Positions 21,592 to 27,764 of a stretch of 28,673 bases of DNA are shown in pieces. Position numbers and translations under genes: made by a program. The first letter of the stretch is position 1. Every line of letters begins with the position of its first letter. Origin of the DNA: a virus; the IMG/VR virus record IMGVR_UViG_3300042923_000296, positions 1 through 28,673 of that record; one strand, 5' to 3'. The notes beneath the pieces are model-generated. The model did no database searches and was not told the origin of the DNA. It worked only from the letters and a program-made list of their open reading frames with translations.

Positions 21592-22145
21592 CACGACTCC
21601 TCCTCGAGTTCGGCGCGCTTCGTCTTGAGTGCTGCGGCGACAGGTTCGTCCCCGGCTATCCCCAGTTGCTTCGCGTGAGCCTCGATCTTGTTCAGCAGTT
21701 CGGTGGTGGTTGCCTTGCTGATCGCGGTGACAGCGGCGTCGATCTTGTCGGCGGCGTCGGTCGGGAGCGGCTGGACGGTGAACGGCGCACGCCGACCGCG
21801 AGTCACAGTCAGCGAGACCGTCAGCGGCTTCTCGATGTGCGAGAGCGCTCGAATCCGGATGCCCCCCACAGCGTCGGCACCGAACTTGATGGTCGGGTCG
21901 CCGTAGAGGGTGATGCGCCGGCCGACATACGCGGATGCCTCAGTCCCCCACGCGGCGATCAACACACGCCGCATCGACTTGCCCGGCTTGTACGGGCGCC
22001 CCGGGTATTCGGCGTTGTGCAGCTCCACCGGCTGATCCGGTCCGCCAGCCTTCACCTCAACGATCGTGATCGTCAGCGGTGTCGAGGCGACGTCGTCGTA
22101 GTTGAGCTGCGAAGAGTCGGGCTCTGTGGTCTTTCTGATATCCAT
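21591..22145 (-). CDS. Recombination-neighbour protein, unknown family (184 aa)
   Basis: Starts at ATG 22145 (MDIRKTTEPDSSQLNYDDV). The core LTITIVEVKAGGPDQPVELH, YKPGKSMRRVLIAAWGTEASAYVGRRITLY and FGADAVGGIRIRALSHIEKPLTVSLTVTRG is a beta-rich domain seen in many actinophages next to a PD-(D/E)XK exonuclease. Here the exonuclease gene lies upstream, now separated from it by an HNH gene. A role as a single-strand annealing or exonuclease partner is likely from context only. Confidence 0.7.
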   Translation of the reverse strand: MDIRKTTEPDSSQLNYDDVASTPLTITIVEVKAGGPDQPVELHNAEYPGRPYKPGKSMRRVLIAAWGTEASAYVGRRITLYGDPTIKFGADAVGGIRIRALSHIEKPLTVSLTVTRGRRAPFTVQPLPTDAADKIDAAVTAISKATTTELLNKIEAHAKQLGIAGDEPVAAALKTKRAELEEES

Positions 22146-22147
22146 GG

Positions 22148-22732
22148 CTACTGTCGCCCCTCTTGGTCTTGCAGTGAGACGGGCATGTTCACGCGCCGCC
22201 ATTCCGTGATCGCACGTTCCGCGTCGGCAAGATCATCGAATCGACCGACTTCGATCGTCTCGGGTCCGATGCACGCTCGGGCAATCCATTGGTTCTGCGC
22301 CCAATACACACCTCGCACACCGGACTTGCTGTTCGCGTTCGCACCCGCCCGGTTCTGCCCGTTCTCCTGATGAGTCAGGAGCCGAAGATGCGAGGGGTTG
22401 ACACAAGAACGGTTGAAGCAGGTGTGGTCGACCTCGTACCCGGGGGCGACGGGTCCGTTCGCCCATGTGTAAGCCACCCGGTGCGCGACCGCGTTGCGCG
22501 AGTCGATCCGGAAGATGCCGTAGCCGCCGGTATTGTTTCTCGCCGCTGTCCAGATCCAGCAATCGTGCGTCTTGTCCACCTTCGCCCAGAAGCGTTCTTC
22601 GTCCGTCGCACCGTGCTTTCTGACGGGCTTGTCCATGTCTTGCCCACGCAGATTTCGCGTGTAGTGCGCGTTGCACCACCCCAGGGCCTTCCCCTTGGGA
22701 TTGACGCAGCCGGGTTGTTTACAGGTGTCCAT
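22148..22732 (-). CDS. HNH homing endonuclease with zinc ribbon and AP2-like end (194 aa)
   Basis: Three parts are visible: an N-terminal zinc ribbon (CKQPGCVNPKGKALGWCNAH), a central HNH domain (FWAKVDKTHDCWIWTAARN ... YEVDHTCFNRSCVNPSHLRLLTH), and a C-terminal AP2/NUMOD-like DNA-binding segment (SGVRGVYWAQNQWIARACIG, RFDDLADAERAITEW). This is the typical build of a free-standing homing endonuclease. It is inserted between the exonuclease and its usual neighbour. It starts in TGATG with the exonuclease stop. Confidence 0.85.
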   Translation of the reverse strand: MDTCKQPGCVNPKGKALGWCNAHYTRNLRGQDMDKPVRKHGATDEERFWAKVDKTHDCWIWTAARNNTGGYGIFRIDSRNAVAHRVAYTWANGPVAPGYEVDHTCFNRSCVNPSHLRLLTHQENGQNRAGANANSKSGVRGVYWAQNQWIARACIGPETIEVGRFDDLADAERAITEWRRVNMPVSLQDQEGRQ

Positions 22733-23583
22733 CAGATTCGGATCTCCTGCTGCTCGTATCGGGTTTCGTGCTCGAACACCACCCAGGTGGGCGGGTCGAG
22801 GAACTGGATGGTCGTGTCGTATCCGGGCCAGGTACCCGAGTCGGTGCACTCCTGGTAGATGCGGCGGGCCTCAGCGGCCTTCGCCTTGCCCATCTGCAAC
22901 CAGAGCTCGGGGAGCCGGAACACTGCGACCTCGTAAGGCGCCGATCGCTCCACGGCCACGAAGTAGAACTCTTCGATGGGGCGACCCTCGGACGCCTCGT
23001 ACACGTCGTCGTAAAACGCGTTCTGAACGTCGTATCCCCACTTCGCGACGGACCGTTCAAACCCGGCCTTCGTCGCGTCGTCACCCGTTTTCAGGTCGGC
23101 GGCGATGATGCCTTTCCGCGTCTCACCGGACAGTGCATCGAACCGTGCCCGCGACGCCACACCATCAACGGGTGCGAACGCGGACACCTCCCGGTACTCG
23201 CACACCTCAAAGATCGGGCGCGCGGTCGGATGCTTCAACACGGCTTCGGACATGCCGGTGATGGGTCGCAGGTCGGCGGCTTTCATGGGAATCTTCCCCT
23301 CGAACCGCACACTGTCTGCCCAGTCCTTCGCGGCTTTCGTGGATGCGGCGCCGTTCGACGCGAGCACATCTTCCGGGTACGCGACGGCTTGTGCACCAAC
23401 CCCGAGAACCTGCGCGTGGACTGCCTTGCCGACGTCGAACGCGGCCGACGTGTATTCGCGTCCTTGCCGGTACTTGAACTTCGCCGGCGACCCACCGAAC
23501 TCGGGCAAAAGAAGACGAGCCCCCGTACTTGAGAGCTCGCTGCGGCCGTGATAATCGGTGTCACTCATGTCGTACTGGATCAC
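22732..23583 (-). CDS. PD-(D/E)XK exonuclease, RecE/Cas4-like (283 aa)
   Basis: A 283-residue nuclease. The core is visible as FDVGKAVHAQVLG (the early His), RARFDALSGETRKGIIAADLKTGDDA (the D...DLK signature, about residue 145-170), and KWGYDVQNAFYDDVYEA (the Q-x-x-x-Y helix). Such phage enzymes (DUF3799-like) degrade one strand for homologous recombination. Coupled by GTGA to the gene before it. I start at GTG 23583; ATG 23568 (MSDTDYHG) is possible. Confidence 0.85.
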   Translation of the reverse strand: MIQYDMSDTDYHGRSELSSTGARLLLPEFGGSPAKFKYRQGREYTSAAFDVGKAVHAQVLGVGAQAVAYPEDVLASNGAASTKAAKDWADSVRFEGKIPMKAADLRPITGMSEAVLKHPTARPIFEVCEYREVSAFAPVDGVASRARFDALSGETRKGIIAADLKTGDDATKAGFERSVAKWGYDVQNAFYDDVYEASEGRPIEEFYFVAVERSAPYEVAVFRLPELWLQMGKAKAAEARRIYQECTDSGTWPGYDTTIQFLDPPTWVVFEHETRYEQQEIRI

Positions 23584-23735
23584 GGTGTCTCCTGGGTGTG
23601 GGTGAAGTATTCGCGGAGTGCGTCAGTGGTTTCCCGGGACAGGTGAATGTTGGGGTACGGGTCGCCCGGGTACTGGCAGGTGATGTAGGTGGGGGTTTCG
23701 ATGACCGTCACCCCGTTCGACGCCGTGAATCTCAT
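23580..23735 (-). CDS. Small protein with TASNG motif (51 aa)
   Basis: A 51-residue protein from ATG 23735 (MRFTASNGVTVIETPTYITC), overlapping the upstream stop as ATGA. It shares the pattern TASNG-(V/I)-x-(V/I) at the N-terminus and ALRE(Y/F)F at the end with the first 45 residues of the next gene upstream, 23732-24235. The long frame to 23789 is less likely. Function unknown. Confidence 0.65.
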   Translation of the reverse strand: MRFTASNGVTVIETPTYITCQYPGDPYPNIHLSRETTDALREYFTHTQETP

Positions 23736-24235
23736 GAGTCCCCCTCGGGGTAGATGCGGTGAGCGGCAGAGATGTCGTCGGCGAGCCATCGGCCGCCGTG
23801 ATCGCGGAACGCATCAGCCTGGAAGATCGCGGGGTACTCGTTCCCCTCCCATGTGATGACCCACACCTCACCCTCTTTGGCGTCGTGCCATGCGGGCTTC
23901 GGTTCCGGATGAGCATCGAAGTAGGCGCGGGCAGCCCGGTAATCCGGTGACTGATTCTCAGGGTCCGCGTCACGGCGGATGACAGGCGAGACAGACCCCG
24001 TGACCTCGCAGAAGACAACGACGCCAGCTGTTGTCGGCTGACCCCAGTAGTAGACGAGGTAGTCGGGAACCTCGGGAGACCTCCACCGTTCGAGTCGGGC
24101 GTCTTCCTCAGCACGGAAGAACTCACGCAGCGCCGCGAACTGATCGAGGGAGACCTTCTTCTTCCCACCGACGAGCCAGTCGGACATGCCGCACCACTCG
24201 ATCTTGATTCCGTTGCTGGCGGTGTATTCGTTCAC
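23732..24235 (-). CDS. Hypothetical protein with TASNG domain (167 aa)
   Basis: From GTG 24235 (MNEYTASNGIKIEWCGMSDW) via GTGA overlap. Residues 1-45 match the 51-residue protein downstream (TASNG ... FAALREFF). The remainder, including PEVPDYLVYYWGQP and a C-terminal EGEVWVITWEGNEYPAIFQADAFRDHGGRW, is beta-rich. No family recognised. Confidence 0.65.
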   Translation of the reverse strand: MNEYTASNGIKIEWCGMSDWLVGGKKKVSLDQFAALREFFRAEEDARLERWRSPEVPDYLVYYWGQPTTAGVVVFCEVTGSVSPVIRRDADPENQSPDYRAARAYFDAHPEPKPAWHDAKEGEVWVITWEGNEYPAIFQADAFRDHGGRWLADDISAAHRIYPEGDS

Positions 24236-24351
24236 AGGGTTACCTCCACGATGATTTGGATGATGACCACGGCGACGAACAGCCACCAGACGGTCACGAG
24301 AATGTTCGGGCCGGCTTCACCCATAGGGCCAAGATCAGTGGGACGGTTCAC
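24232..24351 (-). CDS. Single-pass small membrane protein (39 aa)
   Basis: From GTG 24351 (GTGA overlap): MNRPTDLGPMGEAGPN followed by one hydrophobic helix, LVTVWWLFVAVVIIQIIVEV. There is no signal-peptide cleavage site. It could be a holin-like or membrane-anchored accessory peptide, but its place is far from lysis genes. Confidence 0.6.
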   Translation of the reverse strand: MNRPTDLGPMGEAGPNILVTVWWLFVAVVIIQIIVEVTL

Positions 24352-24587
24352 GACGCCACCGGCTTTCGGAGCGTTGCGCTCAGACCGTCGCCATAGATCC
24401 TCGGCGGCACTGTGATGCCCTGGAATCGGACGATCCACTCGACCGCTCCGTAGCAGACCGTGCACAGCCACGCATCTCCGGCCTTGATCTGGATGCGGGT
24501 GAACCCGCGAGGGGTTTCGTCGCGGCGGAGCGTGCTGGATGCCTTGCACCCGTCGCAGGTGTAGATGGTCACGTCTCGGCGTCCCAT
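24348..24587 (-). CDS. Zinc-ribbon protein (79 aa)
   Basis: A 79-residue protein from ATG 24587 (TGATG). TIYTCDGCKASSTLRRDETP and AWLCTVCYGAVEWIV give two CxxC pairs 34 residues apart, a zinc ribbon. Residues between them resemble a small beta unit. Similar proteins are common in actinobacteria; role unknown. Confidence 0.7.
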   Translation of the reverse strand: MGRRDVTIYTCDGCKASSTLRRDETPRGFTRIQIKAGDAWLCTVCYGAVEWIVRFQGITVPPRIYGDGLSATLRKPVAS

Positions 24588-24817
24588 CACTGGCCTCCGT
24601 CCGGTCGATAGCCCCCGTCGTCTGCGATGGTCAACTCCCGCAACACCCGCTCCCGCTGCCCAACCCACGCATCCATCGCCGCGTAGTGTCGTTCCGCGAA
24701 CCCAAGGTTCTGCGCGGCAACATGTGCGGCGTTCTTCGCACGTTCAAGGGTGATGGCCGCTTCGTCCCGTGCTTCCCGGGCTTCGGTGACTGCATCGTCA
24801 GCATCAGCAGCGTTCAT
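24587..24817 (-). CDS. Short coiled-coil protein (76 aa)
   Basis: MNAADADDAVTEAREARDEA and the next 45 residues form an Ala/Glu/Arg-rich heptad pattern, a probable coiled coil, then a Gly/Asp-rich tail. The start overlaps the upstream stop as ATGA. No family recognised. Confidence 0.65.
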   Translation of the reverse strand: MNAADADDAVTEAREARDEAAITLERAKNAAHVAAQNLGFAERHYAAMDAWVGQRERVLRELTIADDGGYRPDGGQ

Positions 24818-25056
24818 GATGCGTCCCTTGCGGCTTCGAGAACGGCGCGCATGCCAGCCGGACCCACGCTGTGCCAGCGGTATGCAGCGACCGCCGCGTC
24901 CACCTGTGCGTCGGTGATCGGCCCGCGTAGTCGCTCCGTGGCATCAATCAGATTCCTCAGGGCTGACGCGATGTCGGGGCGTTGGCCTGCTTCGTTCCAA
25001 CGCAGGGCCGACTTCGCGACCGCCAGTGCGGCGTCGGCTTCTTCGATTGCGGTCAT
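24814..25056 (-). CDS. Hypothetical protein with ITDAQV domain (80 aa)
   Basis: An 80-residue helical protein. Its last 34 residues (ITDAQVDAAVAAYRW ... MRAVLEAARDAS) are related to the end of 18889-19152. The N-terminal helix begins MTAIEEADAALAVAKSAL, similar to the start of the 49-residue protein at 25201-25350 (MSAIEEARAAVESL). So this small operon shows shuffling of short helical modules. Confidence 0.7.
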   Translation of the reverse strand: MTAIEEADAALAVAKSALRWNEAGQRPDIASALRNLIDATERLRGPITDAQVDAAVAAYRWHSVGPAGMRAVLEAARDAS

Positions 25057-25211
25057 TTCTGCCTCCGTGGGCTGAACGCGATCGTGAAGGCCGCGTGGGT
25101 TATGAGGGCTACGGTGAGCCCGTAGAGGATGGCGTGGCGGATGGTGTGGTTGCGTTCACGGCGAATCCATGCGGGGCGGTCATTCACCCACGCCAACCGG
25201 TCACGGCCCAT
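25053..25211 (-). CDS. Small membrane protein (52 aa)
   Basis: MGRDRLAWVNDRPAWIRRER, then a hydrophobic helix ILYGLTVALITHAAFTIAF and a basic end. The many N-terminal Arg suggest a cytoplasmic N-terminus. The stop overlaps the next start (ATGA) and the first 11 nt overlap the upstream gene. This ORF is too short for a usual length cut-off. Confidence 0.6.
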   Translation of the reverse strand: MGRDRLAWVNDRPAWIRRERNHTIRHAILYGLTVALITHAAFTIAFSPRRQK

Positions 25212-25350
25212 CGCTCGCGGCTTCGATGTAGGAGAGAACCCGATCCCTCGCCGTCCGCGCCGAATCCCGCGCGTCGTTTCCCCAGGCTCGGTCGTGCGCC
25301 ATCACGAACAACGACTCGACTGCGGCCCGAGCTTCTTCAATGGCGCTCAT
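25201..25350 (-). CDS. Small helical protein (49 aa)
   Basis: MSAIEEARAAVESLFVMAHD followed by a charged helical end (RAWGNDARDSARTARDRVLS). It overlaps the zinc-ribbon gene upstream by ATGA and the membrane protein downstream by 11 nt. Its start resembles that of the 80-residue protein at 24814-25056. No function recognised. Confidence 0.6.
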   Translation of the reverse strand: MSAIEEARAAVESLFVMAHDRAWGNDARDSARTARDRVLSYIEAASDGP

Positions 25351-25610
25351 CGGCCTCTCCCCACTGGAATAGCGGAACCACCCCAGGCGCGCGGGCGGTC
25401 ATCGATCAGGACGTTGCATCCCGGGCATCGCCACGTGGAGCAGTCGGTGTATCTGCCGACGACGGTCACCTTGGCGCCGTCATGGACATGTGAGCAGTGG
25501 CGGCACCGCATCGGGTAACTCATGCCATCCGTGGACTCCCACGGCATCTCCCCGGTGAGCGCGTAGTGCATGGCGTCATAGCGCTGGTCCCACCAGTAGT
25601 CGTCGCTCAT
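25347..25610 (-). CDS. Zinc-ribbon protein (87 aa)
   Basis: An 87-residue protein from ATG 25610. RCRHCSHVHDGAKVTVVGRY and STWRCPGCNVLID give two CxxC pairs, a typical zinc ribbon. The N-terminus is aromatic and acidic (DDYWWDQRYDAMHYAL). Unknown role. It comes just after the strong hairpin at 25630-25671. Confidence 0.7.
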   Translation of the reverse strand: MSDDYWWDQRYDAMHYALTGEMPWESTDGMSYPMRCRHCSHVHDGAKVTVVGRYTDCSTWRCPGCNVLIDDRPRAWGGSAIPVGRGR

Positions 25611-25629
25611 GGCTTACTCCCTTTGTGTG

Positions 25630-25671
25630 TTGTGGGGTTCGGTCCCCCCATGGCCGACCCGAACCCCACAA
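25630..25671 (-). terminator. Strong hairpin, 13-bp perfect stem
   Basis: TTGTGGGGTTCGG (25630-25642) is perfectly complementary to CCGAACCCCACAA (25659-25671), with a 16-nt loop. It begins four bases after the membrane protein stop. No U-tract follows, so it may be a rho-independent terminator of the U-less kind reported in actinobacteria, or an RNA-stability element. Confidence 0.65.
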
Positions 25672-25675
25672 GCCA

Positions 25676-26065
25676 TTACTCGGCCGACTGCTCCGCGTGG
25701 AGGATGTTGGGGAAGGCGCTGAGGAAGCCGTTGCGCCAGCCGACCGTCTCGAAGTCGTACGTCTCGCCCACGTCGATGCCGGCGAAGATGTCGGCCGAGT
25801 TCCACTGACCGTTGAGCCAGTCGTCGGCTACAGAGAAGACACCGCAGTCGGTGTAGACCCGCATGTCGGAGCCACCCTTGGCTTTGGCTGCACGATCCTT
25901 GTCTTCGACGGTGCAGTCCGTGGCGGTTGCGTGGGTGTTGGACCAGACGATCCCGTAGCCGAAGATTGCCGCCAGAAGCAGCGGCACGAGGAGTGCCATC
26001 CCGACAACACCCAGGATGGTCTTGTCCCGCTTCGGCTTGCGGTTGTATCGGTTGAGGTAGGTCAT
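25676..26065 (-). CDS. Single-pass membrane protein with exported domain (129 aa)
   Basis: A 129-residue protein: basic cytoplasmic start (MTYLNRYNRKPKRDK), one membrane helix (ILGVVGMALLVPLLLAAIFG), then an outside domain with two Cys (DCTVEDKDRAAKAKGGSDMR, VYTDCGVFSVADDWL). Proteins with this TDC-TVEDKDR pattern occur in many actinophages and have no assigned function. Exclusion or cell-surface action is possible. GAGAGGAAC is the ribosome site. Confidence 0.75.
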   Translation of the reverse strand: MTYLNRYNRKPKRDKTILGVVGMALLVPLLLAAIFGYGIVWSNTHATATDCTVEDKDRAAKAKGGSDMRVYTDCGVFSVADDWLNGQWNSADIFAGIDVGETYDFETVGWRNGFLSAFPNILHAEQSAE

Positions 26066-26095
26066 CGCAGTTCCTCTCGGTGATGGTTGGTTGGT

Positions 26096-26141
26096 GTCCT
26101 GCCGCGACTTGTACGCGGGTGTGTGCCATGCATCTCAGGAC
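26096..26141 (-). ncRNA. tRNA-minihelix-like hairpin 1
   Basis: Minus RNA: GTCCTG, a 17-nt linker, then CCGCG-TACAAGT-CGCGG joined directly to CAGGAC. The stacked stems copy the acceptor plus T-arm of a tRNA, with a 7-nt loop that differs from TTCAAGT at one position. D and anticodon arms are absent. It may be a tRNA remnant or a phage RNA. Confidence 0.3.
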
Positions 26142-26250
26142 CGCGCCAGGTCACCCCAATCGGGCCGTTACGCGACTCACCTGGACTTCTGCGGCGTACA
26201 CCCGGCCGGGATAAGCCCCGGGTATGCCCAGAGCCAGTACGACGCATTGA

Positions 26251-26290
26251 GGGTGTCGGGGACTTGAACCCCGATGTATGCCGTTCACCC
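26251..26290 (-). ncRNA. tRNA-minihelix-like hairpin 2
   Basis: Minus RNA: GGGTG, an 11-nt linker, then TCGGGG-TTCAAGT-CCCCGA joined directly to CACCC. The loop is a perfect T-loop. As for hairpin 1, acceptor-like and T-arm-like stems stack while other arms are missing. A fragment of a host tRNA 3' end (as in an attachment site) is an alternative. Confidence 0.35.
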
Positions 26291-26677
26291 GCCACCGCCT
26301 AACCCGTACGGCACGGTTCCGGGACGACTAACCCCCAGCCAACGAACGCCCTAACCCAAGCGCCCCCGGTTCCGACACGAATGCCGGCCAGTCGTGTATC
26401 AGGGCCGCACACGGCGGCTCCTGCACTTCAAATCGGTTCCCTTCGACAAGAACCTCCACCCCAACAGCGCCGCATCTCACCAGCGAACACCCGTAGACAG
26501 ATGGTCTATTTCGACGCCGCACTGCTCCTAACCGGCCCCTGAGCGGGGATCGGAATCCGCAGTATGGCTATGTAGTTGTTGCGTGCATTGCTCCGCCGTG
26601 ACGCGGGTGTCCACCTGTGTGGAGGCAATGCGGTAGCCAGGCTTCGACCGTCCGGGCCGAAGTTGAGCGGGTTCGGG

Positions 26678-26755
26678 TTACTCGAGCTCTGGGATGTCCG
26701 TGGGGAGTGGGGGGTCTTCTGTGAGGATGTCCGGAACAGGACGAGACGCGTTCAC
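26678..26755 (-). CDS. Micro-protein, acidic Pro-rich (25 aa)
   Basis: GTG 26755 overlaps the upstream stop as GTGA and the frame reads MNASRPVPDILTEDPPLPTD then five more residues to TAA. Only the coupling and the biased composition support it. No function can be given. Confidence 0.4.
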   Translation of the reverse strand: MNASRPVPDILTEDPPLPTDIPELE

Positions 26756-26889
26756 GACGCATCCCCGTTGATGCGGTGAGCGAATGCTGGCCACAGTTCC
26801 CGCGGCATGTCTTCCGCGAGAATCACGACGTCGGTCTCCGGGTGACGGAACCAGTCGGCCGCGAACTGATACGTGTAGTCCGTGTACAT
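26752..26889 (-). CDS. Small hypothetical protein (45 aa)
   Basis: MYTDYTYQFAADWFRHPETD then VVILAEDMPRELWPAFAHRI, a compact mixed fold with a TGATG start and a GTGA end. Composition and coupling point to a real gene; family unknown. Confidence 0.6.
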   Translation of the reverse strand: MYTDYTYQFAADWFRHPETDVVILAEDMPRELWPAFAHRINGDAS

Positions 26890-27017
26890 CAGTTGGCCTC
26901 CGACCGTGAGTCGTCCCAGCCGGCGTTGTAGAGGGACTGCGCGAACTCGACTTGAAGCTCGGTCAGCGGTTCGATGTCGGCGAGGCGCTGGAGGAACGCA
27001 AACTCACGATCCGACAT
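26889..27017 (-). CDS. Small helical protein (42 aa)
   Basis: MSDREFAFLQRLADIEPLTE and a C-terminal helix to SRSEAN. The start overlaps the upstream stop as TGATG and the stop overlaps the next start as TGATG. The strict coupling supports it. Function unknown. Confidence 0.6.
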   Translation of the reverse strand: MSDREFAFLQRLADIEPLTELQVEFAQSLYNAGWDDSRSEAN

Positions 27018-27223
27018 CACACACCCCCCATGTGGTCAACGTCCGACTCAAACCTGGGCCGGCCCTGTACGGGTTCGTGCTGCCGCTTCTCAACCAGCAA
27101 ATCCACCGCAAGCAGACCCGCCCCTATACCAAGCGGCACCCACCCATCCACCCCGAAAAACACAAGGGCGGCGCCGAAGAAGAACAGGAACCCTCCAGCG
27201 ATCGCATTCAACGCACGAAACAT
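27017..27223 (-). CDS. Small two-helix membrane protein (68 aa)
   Basis: MFRALNAIAGGFLFFFGAAL-VFFGVDGWVPLGIGAGLLA gives two hydrophobic helices with a short turn, then a polar tail (VEKRQHEPVQGRP). It directly follows the excisionase-like gene with no gap. Possibly a membrane-acting early protein; not a recognised holin. Confidence 0.7.
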   Translation of the reverse strand: MFRALNAIAGGFLFFFGAALVFFGVDGWVPLGIGAGLLAVDLLVEKRQHEPVQGRPRFESDVDHMGGV

Positions 27224-27424
27224 TCAGGCCACCTCCCGCTCGGAGTCGGCGGGGACGAGGCGGGCCTGGTTCCAAGCGTCAAGATCGGCCGCATAGAACG
27301 CGTTCCGCTTGCCCTGCTTGTAATGCTTCGGACCCTTGCCCTGCGAGATCAGGTTGTAGAGCGTCTGCACTGCCATACCGCAGTAGTCAGCGGCGGCTTT
27401 CGACGTCAGGACGGGGCCGCTCAT
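27224..27424 (-). CDS. Excisionase/MerR-type HTH protein (66 aa)
   Basis: A 66-residue protein with LTSKAAADYCGMAVQTLYNL and QGKGPKHYKQGKRNAFY-AADLDAW: the winged-helix HTH_17 fold used by phage excisionases and small regulators. It is coupled by ATGA to the XRE regulator. It could be a directionality factor for an integrase outside the window, or an operon regulator. Confidence 0.8.
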   Translation of the reverse strand: MSGPVLTSKAAADYCGMAVQTLYNLISQGKGPKHYKQGKRNAFYAADLDAWNQARLVPADSEREVA

Positions 27425-27654
27425 GCTGCACGCTCCCCGATAAGGGCCTCAACGGGCCGGTCGAGTGCTGCTGCGATGCGGAGGAAGTTCTTGACGGTCA
27501 GCGCTTCAGGCTTGACCTTGAGCTGGTGTCGCAGCGTTGACCGTGCGATACCAGACGCTTCGGCCAACCATGAGAACTTGCGCCCCTCGGTCTCGAGGAC
27601 CCGCAAGACTCGCGCGGCTGCTTCGCCGTCTGCGAGGTGTGTGTTGGTTGCCAT
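27421..27654 (-). CDS. XRE-type regulator, Cro/CI-like, first gene of leftward operon (77 aa)
   Basis: A 77-residue helix-turn-helix protein (MATNTHLADGEAAARVLRVL; FSWLAEASGIARSTLRHQLK; FLRIAAALDRPVEALIG). A promoter fits at TTGACG (27689-27684), 17-bp spacer, CAGACT (27666-27661), placing the start of transcription at the A of ATG 27654; there is no ribosome site, so it is probably leaderless. Operator-like GTTGCCATA overlaps the start codon. It likely acts as the Cro-like partner of the switch. Confidence 0.75.
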   Translation of the reverse strand: MATNTHLADGEAAARVLRVLETEGRKFSWLAEASGIARSTLRHQLKVKPEALTVKNFLRIAAALDRPVEALIGERAA

Positions 27655-27710
27655 ACTCAGAGTCTGACACCCATATGGCAACACGTCAACCCTTAACGGC
27701 CATATTCAAC
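27647..27710. promoter_or_regulatory. Switch operators in the divergent control region
   Basis: GTTGCCATA (27647-27655) and TATGGCAAC (27674-27682) form a 9-bp inverted repeat with 18 bp between, flanking the -10 of the leftward promoter. A third related site, GGCCATATTCAAC (27698-27710), lies above the -35. The right half also lies in the palindrome CCATATGG (27671-27678). These are strong candidates for binding sites of one or both XRE regulators. Confidence 0.6.
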
Positions 27711-27764
27711 AACTTTTTGGCTACGCCGATGTATCAGGCGGGCATCTGACGTCTCTGAGGGGGC

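Larger units (their letters stand above)
26066..26677. other. 0.6 kb noncoding stretch dense in inverted repeats
   Basis: I see no convincing gene. There are at least five inverted repeats: GTCCTG/CAGGAC (26096-26141), CCAGGT/ACCTGG (about 26146-26183), ACCCGG/CCGGGT (about 26200-26224), GGGTG/CACCC (26251-26290) and TGCCGT/ACGGCA (about 26280-26312). CTAACCC occurs three times (26299, 26328, 26351). A weak minus ORF (26328-26522, 64 aa) has a ribosome site too close to its GTG and is not annotated. Its high GC and lack of coupling with neighbours set it apart. Confidence 0.5.

Noticed and set aside
26328-26522. Minus ORF of 64 residues in the noncoding stretch
   Set aside because: GTG start only two bases from AGGAG, no coupling with neighbours and overlapping with inverted repeats; not strong enough to annotate.
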